The notes beneath the pieces are model-generated. The model was not told the DNA's origin and searched no databases. It worked only from the letters and a program-made list of their open reading frames with translations. Both the position numbers and the translations under genes were made by a program. From positions 61,355,184 through 61,419,183 of the forward strand of contig CM043942.1 in assembly GCA_014529385.2 (NCBI GenBank): a stretch of 64,000 nucleotides of DNA. The letters are read 5' to 3'. Positions 56,044 to 64,000 of the stretch are shown here, one piece after another. Origin of the DNA: Adiantum capillus-veneris (lineage: Eukaryota > Streptophyta > Polypodiopsida > Polypodiales > Pteridaceae). Position 1 is the first letter of the stretch; the number at the start of each line of letters is the position of its first letter.

Positions 56044-56806
56044 TGTTACCATATACATGTGGTAGTGATGTGTGTGAATACACTAGGACCGCTGGGGCAT
56101 TTTCTCCCTCTTTAGGAGTTTTTTTATCGCGTGCATTGTATATACGCCCATCACTCTAGGGCTATCCATCTTTCCATTGCACACTAAGTAACACACTCTC
56201 TATTGTGTGCCTTGAGATTCCTTCGTCTTCTCCAAGCTGTGTGTGTTTCTCTGCAACCCTAATTCCAACAATTGGTATCAGAGCAGGTCACGCCCTCCCT
56301 GGCTTAGTCGCCAGCTGCTCCAACACACGCCTGCTCACTTTCTCCGATTTCAGTGAGCTTTGGCGAGCGTTCATAGGTCGACAAATATTTTGGGAAAGCT
56401 CAAAGATCTTGGTCTGCTCATAATTTTGATTTGGGCTCATTTCGGCCTCCGTTTCCACTACAGGCAGTACTGCATAGGCTATTTCGTCATTTTGTGCAGA
56501 ATTTTTGTCAGTGCCATTTTTTGCATAACAGGTGCCTTATAGTCTTCTACGGTTAGTGCTATATCGTTCCGTTTCTCCTATTTTCGGGCAGTTTTCACAT
56601 CAGGTGCAGCATTTACCATGGCTGACAACAACAACACAGATGTGTTCAAGATGTTTGCTGCTGAGGACAGGTTGGATGGGGACAACTACCCTATGTGGGC
56701 TTATATGATGCAACATGTTCTTGTGTCAAAGGGTGTGTGGAACATTGTGCAGGGCATTGATGTACGTCCTGGTTCTGAGGATGTAGGCGATGTTGAGGAT
56801 GTGACC
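56044..56806 (+). mobile_element. Truncated copia 5' end (LTR, primer site, start of Gag), same family as copia 2
   Basis: A 227-bp LTR (56044-56270) is the same family as that of copia element 2 but differs at roughly 12 positions. A primer site TGGTATCAGAGC lies at 56273-56284. Gag starts at 56618 (MADNNNTDVFKMF) and follows copia 2 Gag for about 62 codons to EDVGDVEDV, then ends abruptly at 56803-56808, where reverse transcriptase sequence of the Ty3-type element begins in the other orientation. The rest of the copia element is missing. Confidence 0.93.
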
Positions 56807-56809
56807 TAA
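56618..56809 (+). pseudogene. Copia Gag N-terminal fragment
   Basis: 63 residues that match the N-terminus of copia 2 Gag almost residue for residue. The frame ends four bases beyond the junction. It is a fragment and not a complete protein. Confidence 0.9.
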
Positions 56810-57673
56810 GTATTGAATCTCTTGAAGGAAAAATTCGCTTTTCTTTTGGTTGAGAAAAAGTTTGTTCTCCCTCAATGCTTGAAAAATCACTTGGAGATGT
56901 TGCTTGTGTTCCTCCAAAGACTTGGAGTAGATGATGATATCATCAAAGAACACTCCAGTGAACTTAAGGTGGGGTCTAAATATTTTCTCCATCAAATGAT
57001 TGAATGTGGCAGGTGCATTGGTCAAGCCAAAAGGCATGACTAGATATTCATAAAGACCAAACATTGTATGAAACGCGATCTTTAGGATATCTTCCTCCAC
57101 CATTATCCTTATTTGATGAGCCACTTTTAAGGTCAATCCTATTGAAGTAGGTAGAGCCTTGTAGTTTATCAAACAGATCTTCTACCCGAGGTTCGAGAAA
57201 TCTGTTTTTTATAGTGATATGGTTTAGTGTGAGATATTCCACACACGGTATGTTGCATCTTTCTTTTGCACTAAAAAGACTAGAGAACAAAAGGGAGAGG
57301 AGATAAGCCTCACCATCCCTTTGTCTACCAATTCTTGTACTTGACTCATGATCTCCTCTTGTTGAGCTTGGGAAACTCGATAAGGAGGTTTGTTAGGCGG
57401 TGAGCTTCCTGATAGGATCTCAATTCGATGGTCATCATCCCCTCGTTTTGGAGATAAGTCCATAGGGATATCATCGATGAACACATCTTGGAATCCTTTT
57501 AGAAATTTAGACAAGTCTAACTCTTCTTGATTCCTACCATTCACCTTTGATGAAACATTAGGACCTTTTAGGGACTCTTTGACAAAAATCATGAACGCAA
57601 AAACTGAGCTCTTCATTGATTTATCAAGGGCAAGAGGATACAAGTGGTAGAGTACGACCAGACTCAATAGCAT
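56808..57673 (-). pseudogene. Truncated reverse transcriptase of the nested Ty3-type element
   Basis: It runs through FQDVFIDDIPMDLSPKRG, PPYRVSQAQQEEI, LVDKGMVRLISSPF and FLVQKKDATYR, then in other frames YFNRIDLKSG, YLVMPFGLTNAPATF, the catalytic VFFDDIIIYS (F-x-D-D form of YxDD) and LFLNQKKSEFFLQEIQYLGHI. It breaks off right after that motif at about 56808, at the junction with copia DNA. Both catalytic Asp residues are present. Confidence 0.87.
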
Positions 57674-57989
57674 CTATATACATGTTTTTTCCCTTGTAGG
57701 TGAAGTAGATTCTGCTCTCAGGGAACTTCATAATGATAGCCATGCGATCAAACCATGGCGCCCCTAGGATAGCATCCTTGTGTTGGAGAGGAGAGATGAA
57801 AAAATATTCTTTGTCGATATAGCTTTGGACATGAAGCCTCAACTTCCCAATCAAGGGAGTAATGAAGGTTTTCTGTCCCTTGAAAGCTGTGTCAGCCGTT
57901 ACAATATCTCCCATCTCAAAAGCTTGAATGCCCAACTTGGTGGCCAACTCCATTGATATGAAGTTGTGAGTAGAGCCAGGGTCAAACAA
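57624..57989 (-). pseudogene. Retropepsin of the nested Ty3-type element
   Basis: It begins FDPGSTHNFISMELATKLG, where active copies have Asp-Ser-Gly; the Asp is kept and Ser is Pro. HKDAILGAPWFDRM is the usual end motif of this protease family. The domain would process Gag-Pol. It overlaps the Gag frame, as expected after a frame change. Confidence 0.82.
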
Positions 57990-59472
57990 GATGAAGGAAT
58001 CATGCTCCCTTGCCTTTCCCCAAGCATAGGAGAGAGATGATCCTCTTTTGGAGCTTCGATGGTGGAAGCCCTAGGAGTCTCATTGTTGTGAGCATTTTTC
58101 TTGGGGCAAGAACGATAGCCATGTCCTTGCTCCCCACACTTAAAACAATTATGGTCCTTGTGAAAATCTTCAAGCTCTTCACGAGAGAGTTTGTTTTTAC
58201 CTTTGTAAACTCCCTTCTCCTTGGACCTATTGTTGTTGTTGTAGGAAGTGCCTTGGGAAGAATTTTGGGCATTGGTTTTTCCCTTTGCATTATTTTTGTC
58301 TTTGTTTTCCATGGGTTTGACATTCCATCTAGCCCCTTATTGGAAATTGATTTAGGAAGAAACCATGGTGTGGTGGATTACTTCGGTGATAGAACGAAGC
58401 CGTTTGGGAGTTGACATACTCGGCCATTTCTTCAAGTAATCCCGCACAAAATTGTTGCTTTTCCTCGGCGAAGTCTATCTTTTGAAAGACAGTAGCCTTG
58501 AGATGTAAATCCCAAACTTTGTCCACATATTTGTGGATAGACTTGTGAGAGAGAAGCCTCAAACTCTGCCATTCGGTGAGCACTTTGTCCTTTGCATCGC
58601 TTGCAAGGAATTGCTTCATGATGGAAACTCGTAGAGTTTTGCATGTCTTTGGACTTCGTCGTTGCCACGAAGGCTAGCCCACCATTGATGAGCCGATTTT
58701 TGGAAGTGCATAGCTATATGTTGTAGCTTGGAGGACTCCATGAAGCCCTTGTCTCCAAAGGCTGCATCAAATTGTTGGATGAAGGCCAATACTTTGTCGT
58801 TAGCACCAAAGGTGCCATCATAGGTGAGAAAAGAGATACTCTTTACTCCCTCTTTGAACTTCTTTAGCTTTTGTGACGTTCGCCATGTAGGGTAAGATTT
58901 GTGATGTCCTCCCCTCTTGTATTCTCTAGGAGAATAGCCATAGCTTTCATCGGTAGAGAAGGAAGGTGAAGAAGAAGGAGAAGAAGGTGACCTCTTTCTT
59001 GCCCTTTACTTCCTTTGTTTCCTCTCTTCCCTTTTGGAGTGACGAGGAGAAGGACTATGGGTTAACCGTTTTCTCTTGGGAAGAGTTGGTGATTGTTTAG
59101 TCTGCCTTCTTCATGGAGCCACATCTTTGGAGGAACTTAGGAATTCATTACTTTCTTGATCTTTGGATTCCTCCTCTTGTATGGGAGAGAGTCTTCTTTT
59201 GGGGGTCTCATCAAGAGGCCTCCTACGCTGTCTCTCCTCTTGGAGAGGAAAGGAAATCCATAAGCACGAAGTTGTTGAGTAACTTCAGCTTGCAAAGCGG
59301 GGTTGCCCATAGCTTGTTGCAACCTAATAACAAGATAATTAACAAACATGGGGGCATCATCATTAGCACCTTCATGTACAAAATCAAAGTTATCAATGTT
59401 CATTTTACTCTCTTGGTTATTGTCAGCCATGTTAATTAAACTTATGTGTTTACTTAGTGTATGCTTTGGCAA
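57899..59472 (-). pseudogene. Gag of the nested Ty3-type element
   Basis: An N-terminal frame (59472-59137; Met 59427 reads MADNNQESKMNIDNF) is followed by frame-broken sequence with FIQQFDAAFGDKGF and AHQWWASLRG (about 58780-58665). The Gag C-half is at 58619-58329 (EWQSLRLLSHKSIHKYVDKVWDL). The CCHC knuckle CFKCGEQGHGYRSC lies in the frame 58312-57899. Several frame changes separate these parts. Confidence 0.82.
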
Positions 59473-59820
59473 TTCAAAACATTAGTTGCTACTCCTCTTA
59501 GCCTTTGAAAATAGGCACTTAAGTATCTACACCCACGGCTCGAACTGGTTAATTATAGAGAGTAGTGGGGTGGGTCTAACATAACAGAATTTCCGAGGGA
59601 TAGCTCCTTTTGAACTTCTTATGGCTCAATAATGGTAAATCCATAGGCAAGTCTAAAAAGACCCCATTATTAAGACCAAAGCTCTTGAGGTGTGCACCAT
59701 ATCCCACAAGGTGGGCTCAACAAAACCGATAATAGATCCCAGTCCCACTTACCCTAATATAATTAACAAAATCAACCATTATTGGCTACTTAAGGACATC
59801 TCTTTTTAAGCATTGTAATC

Positions 59821-60196
59821 TGACAAGCATTGTAATGCAAATGGCCTATGAACTTTGAGGATAGCGGAATCAAGAGAATTAAAGTGAGCATTTTTGTGAG
59901 ATTATTTTGAGAACTTAGAGGCTGAACTTAATTGATGGAAACATAGTACTTAATTAACTTGGCATGAACAATACTGCATAATAGCATAGTAATGAAGATA
60001 AAGAAGATGGAAAACTTAAGCATTGTAGCATGGCTCTTGGTTGGATTTACATTTCATAGCCAAGAGTGTTGGTGTAGGCTCTCCACTTCTCAACAAACTT
60101 GGAGAAGGAGATGGAGCTCTTGCATTTTGCACTCCACACAATGAGAGAATGTGTGTGCGTGTGTGGGAGAGTATACCCCCCTTTCATGCTTGGTCC

Positions 60197-60233
<37 letters not shown>

Positions 60234-60965
60234 TATTTTATTATTTCCTTTGGAAATGTGTCCTCTTTTTTCACTTTTGAGAAAAAGAACTTAATTATTT
60301 ATTTTTATGTATCTAAATTCTCATTGGACCCCTTTAAAACCTAACCAATAGCATTCAAGCACATCATGAGGCCACATGTGGAGGATCATTCGAGCATGTG
60401 TCTTTTATGCCTATTAAGTCATTTGGTTGAATGGAATACTTCAAGGACTTATTCAATCAAGCAAGCATGTGTCTTTTATGCTTCTTAAGTCATTTGTTTT
60501 GAATTGAATACTTCAAGTCTTTGTCAATCAAGTGTGGACCTTCATGCCTCTTGAGAACTTATCTTTGAATTTAACATTTCAAATACCTTAGTCATTTAAG
60601 CATAAAAATCACCTCAAGCTTTGGGCAAGGTTCCCACAACCACTTTAAGCGTCTTAGCACCTCATGCTTGGGTACGATTCCCACCTCGAGGTTAGCCCTA
60701 GCTTACGTAAGGTCAAAGGAATTTTTAACACTAACTTTTGGTGGTCTTTAATGAAGCTAACCCTAAGGTCTTTTAAGCTCCATTAGGTAGCATTGCTCTT
60801 TGATAGACCATCTCTCATTTGGACCCCTTTACCATTGGCCCCGTGTTGAGATAGATCTGTAAGCACATGTCTATATTCTAACCCTTGTTCCCTTTTATTA
60901 TCCCACATTAAATGATCAGTTTAATGTGAGAAAATCATTTGGGTTGGTTAGATATTAGATTTTAT
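59821..60965 (-). repeat. 5' LTR of the nested Ty3-type element
   Basis: It extends from the repeat shared with 55589 to the LINE junction. It contains a (TC)n tract at 60199-60229 and a local repeat of AAGCATGTGTCTTTTATGC (about 60391 and 60460). The exact ends are uncertain. No gene is seen in it. Confidence 0.55.
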
Positions 60966-60974
60966 GACAAGCAT

Positions 60975-61634
60975 TGTGTAGTACTCACCTTCATTTCTAG
61001 CCATGATGGTGACCAATCATCTTGATGAGAGCAGTAGCAACGGTCCAGTTGAGAAGCCGTACCGGCATGTTGCAGGCTAGTGTATACTACTCCAAGGGCC
61101 TAACTCCCACATGTCCACCAATGCCCACTTAAAACAAAGGTTAAGCCATTTGGATCTTTTAGAGCCAGCTAACATGTTTGATGTGCCAGTTCTATCCCTT
61201 CTTTTCTCCACCATATTAAAATCGCCTACCAAGAGCCATTCTCCTTCAACCTCGATATCTTTCACGTGCTCCCATAGTTTGGCCCTTTCCTTCGTTGTAC
61301 AAGGCCCATACACGTTGATAATAGTGACAAAATGATCAACCCATTCAATCCTTATTCCTAAAGCTCTCCCAGAGGGATGATTGAGGACCAAATTTGGTTC
61401 AAGATCCCTGTTCACAATAGAGAGGACGCCGATGAAGCCATTAGCTCCCTCTCTATAGAAGACCAATTTCTTACCATAACTTATCTTTCTTTCGCTTGTG
61501 GCATCTAGGTTATTCTCCTCGATGGCCGAGAAGCTGATCCCCTTGCCTCTTCTAACTTCCTCCCAAAAGAGTGAGCTCTTCTTTTGGGTTTTGATCCCCT
61601 TCACATTCCACGAATGGCAGACTAACTCTTCCAT
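60975..61634 (-). pseudogene. LINE AP-endonuclease domain
   Basis: It starts MEELVCHSWNVKG with the active-site Asn (residue 10). The next motif, usually Gln-Glu, reads IEEN (38-41). Then come INVYGPC (106-112) and LLVGDFNMV (134-142, with Asp and Asn), followed by DR. The open frame ends at 61077; beyond it another frame continues with LDRCYCSHQ and WLEMKV to about 60975. This domain nicks target DNA to prime reverse transcription. The changed second motif and the frame break suggest an inactive copy. Confidence 0.85.
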
Positions 61635-61639
61635 TATTG

Positions 61640-62866
61640 AGAGAGGGGCATGAACTCCTCAACTTCAAGGAACTCTTCTCCAGTGCCCTCTTTCTTATTG
61701 GTCTCTTCCATTATCTCAATCTCAAACCCCTCAGTGACCTTGAGATTTTTTGGGTTCTCATCTCGGAGAACCTCAAAGATATTATCATATAGAAAGGGGG
61801 GTTTAAGATTATTTGGTGCGGCTTCTTTCAGCTGTCCCACTGCCCGCGCCTGGGATTTGAACTACTTACAAGAAATGTTGGACACATGGTGACATCCTTC
61901 TTCTTTCTTTGTAAACATGGGAAAGAACAACCTTTTGAACCTGCGAAGAGACGATCTCTTCTAGGAAGTGGACGTGAAAGAATATTTCGGAGTGGCCTTA
62001 CTGTTGCTCGATTGGGTGTTTAAGGGTTTCTCCAAATTCCCTTTGGTTTCTTGGTCGGAGTTGGGTTTATTGAACCTTTTGGTGGATTATTCTCTTCAAT
62101 GTCCATCTATCCAACTTTATCACTCGCAACAGGGCTAGGGGTCGTTGTTGTAGCAGTTGGATATGACCTAAAAAAATGTCCAAATTTCTTGAACTTGAAA
62201 AACATGCCCTCAAGAAGGTACCAAAGTTCAACGGAATGACCTTAAAACCAGCCCCAACATTCTCTACGAGATTCTTGCATTGGGCCTTCTTGAGATCCCA
62301 CCCTATACACACTTTATTGGCCTCATTTCCCATTGCCCTATTAGATGGTATAAAGAGAGGGGTACCTAAGACTGCCTCTAGGTATTTTAGATTACTTCTT
62401 AGCCACATCAGGAGGTTAACAAACTCCACCCATACTAGACACATGTCTTGAAATGCATCAAGGGACTCAAAGGATGGATCTCAAGGAATCACACATATCC
62501 GCGATTGATTGAGAAACACTGGGATTTTGACTAAGACCTTCCCCACGACCGCCTCATCACTAAATTGTACAAAGAAAAAGCCTTTATCCAAGTATTGCAC
62601 ATTACAAACAAAACCTCTTTGGTTCAAAACGTAGGGGCTATGGAGCCAATGAATCCAAAGACCAGAGTGGATTTTACAAGTTTGGCAAGTTGTTTCTTAA
62701 TCATAACAGCAGGGATGGTGACGGTGAGAGCGTTCTCCACTTCCACACTTTGTGGGTGATATGTTTTCAAGGCATGATAAGCCCTATCCCCCTTGGCGGC
62801 ATCCTGAGATTTGGTGGGTGTCTCAACTTCTTCGAGTGACCTTTTGTTCACAGACAACACACTCAA
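61640..62866 (-). pseudogene. LINE ORF1-like region
   Basis: It reads DKGFFFVQFSDEAVVGKVLV, then after a stop MCLVWVEFVNLLMWLRSNLKYL and VLGTPLFIPSNRAM. This order resembles the plant LINE ORF1 domain known as DUF4283. In another frame, FFKFKKFGHFFRSYP looks like a CCHC knuckle whose cysteines have been lost. The protein would bind element RNA. Stops and frame changes make it a relic. Confidence 0.65.
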
Positions 62867-62869
62867 GAC

Positions 62870-63480
62870 CTCGGCTAGTTCTTTTTCAATTTGAGTCTTT
62901 TGCCATTTTAATTTCTCTTTACTTACCCCCGAGATACTGGCTACCCCCCATAGCTTTCAAGTTACCGCCTCCTCCACCTTGTCCCCTTTCCACTATATCC
63001 AGGCCTCTAGTTTTTTCGTTAGATGAAACCTCACCTTGGTTCCCCATACTACGTCCGCATAGGAAGCCTTGTGTGCATTATCCATGAGCTCTTGAAGTTG
63101 CAAACAATACGACCGGAGCTACTAGCAACCCCCTTTTCTTTTCTTTGCCTTTTCTCTCTCTTCGTCTTTTTTTCTTCTTTTTTTTTCTTGCCATACCCTC
63201 TCTTCTTCTTTTTTCCTTAGAGGTGAAACTTCAAGCAAGCAACAGGGACCGTGGACGGTGTCAAGCCTTGCATATGAAGCTTCAAACCACGCTTCAAACA
63301 CTAGTGTTTTTATTAAAAAAAAGTAAAACTTCAAGCAAGCTACAAGTACCACAATTGGTGCTAGCCTTTGAAATCGACGCTTCAAGGAAGTAATAGGGAC
63401 CACGAACGGTGTGCTTGCTAAACCAAGCAAGCTTCAAGCAGGTAGCAAAGATTTTGGTTGGTGTATCAATGGGATATTGC
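62870..63480. repeat. Low-complexity and degenerate tandem repeats upstream of the LINE
   Basis: A T/C-rich stretch (63125-63215) is followed by about four imperfect copies of a unit starting CTTCAAGCAAGC.ACAGGGACC (near 63226, 63327, 63380 and 63430). They lie upstream of LINE ORF1 on the minus strand and may be part of its 5' region. Confidence 0.6.
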
Positions 63481-64000
63481 ACTCACAAGCTTGAAAGACC
63501 GCAATCCATAGTGCACCTACTTGCCGGATTGAGCAAGAGTGTCGTCCAAGCCCCTGAAATTGCAAGCAGACTTTATTGTTCAAAGCACCAACGCTCTCTC
63601 AGTGGGGAAGGAAGGACCAAGAGGCCACATGCACAATCTATTGCGCCCACCCCAACCCAAGAATAAAGCAAGTACTCCCTTAGTACCCCTAAACACACCC
63701 TCCAACTTATGCCATCTTGAAAAAGGTTATGATTCACATTAATAAGAATAACCATTAATCTTTAAGCTGCAATCAAAATGTTGCTTCAATTTCTTTATGG
63801 CATAGTGATTAGACTTGATATTTGAAACATCTTAGAGGAAAAAAATAACAACAAATAGAAATATCCATAAATCTCAACAATGTTTCTCACATTTGTATAA
63901 ATGTATGCAGCTTTAGTAATCTAGATTAAATACTTTCACTCAACATGACGCCATTTCAATAAAAGACAAGTTTCTATTGCACCAAAATGGATGTAAATAC
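63481..64000. other. No gene recognised
   Basis: AT-rich non-coding sequence to the window edge. Confidence 0.55.

Larger units (their letters stand above)
55590..60970 (-). mobile_element. Ty3-type element nested in the LINE, with deleted pol
   Basis: The minus strand has Gag, CCHC, protease and the first half of reverse transcriptase between diverged direct repeats at its ends (55589-55751 and 59821-59974, part of the LTRs). GACAA at both outer borders is a candidate target duplication. Reverse transcriptase stops at about 56808, where copia sequence of opposite orientation begins; RNase H and integrase are missing. Confidence 0.82.
53416..62866 (-). mobile_element. LINE (non-LTR retrotransposon), split by a nested Ty3-type element
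   Basis: The minus strand has an ORF1-like region (62866-61640), an AP-endonuclease domain (61634-60975) and then, beyond an insertion, the reverse transcriptase part (55594-53420). The coding sequence before the insertion (TTQCLS) and after it (SDCLLLS) joins smoothly across GACAA, present at 55590-55594 and 60966-60970. All parts are frame-broken. The 3' end is not defined; no clear tail was seen left of 53416. Confidence 0.85.

Overview
The window is repeat-rich nuclear DNA of a land plant. Evidence for this: Ty1/copia and Ty3-type LTR retrotransposons primed by initiator tRNA-Met, a plant-type LINE, long (CT)n/(GA)n microsatellites, short GT-AG introns, and a plant-type C2-domain protein gene. 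The style of the repeats and of the FCP1-like gene suggests a fern or other seed-free plant, but that is an impression from memory and not proven by the sequence.

Layout. 1-8.9 kb: a decayed Ty3-type element on the + strand, entering from beyond the left edge, with an extra retropepsin-like domain after the integrase. 9.0-16.3 kb: a (CT)n tract and arrays of a TGTGCTATATAGCACA-like palindrome, split by a complete Ty1/copia element (10097-15713, 5-bp target duplication CATAG). 16.35-20.24 kb: a spliced but damaged gene for a RING-like plus FCP1/HAD-like protein with three 80-residue acidic repeats. 20.9-21.9 kb: a minus-strand ORF of unknown family, possibly a transposase N-terminus. 22.7-33.1 kb: a decayed minus-strand element with a gag relic and two 1.14-kb direct repeats. 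It is interrupted by a young copia element (24334-29510, minus strand, LTRs differing at one base, target duplication GGCAT). 33-38.7 kb: mostly non-coding, with a SINE-like sequence, a foldback element of about 0.9 kb and microsatellites. 38.7-39.9 kb: a protein-kinase pseudogene. 40.0-43.1 kb: a non-autonomous LTR element. 45.7-47.3 kb: the one clearly intact host gene, a C2-domain protein, on the minus strand. 48-53.4 kb: nothing recognised. 53.4-62.9 kb: a minus-strand LINE split by a minus-strand Ty3-type element, which itself carries the 5' end of a copia element. 62.9-64 kb: low-complexity and tandem-repeat DNA.

The genes do not form a pathway. The window records nested insertions around two host loci, the C2 gene and the damaged FCP1-like gene. 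Several breaks in coding regions fall in A/T homopolymers, so some apparent frameshifts could be sequencing errors. All functional statements come from reading motifs in the sequence. No database search was run.
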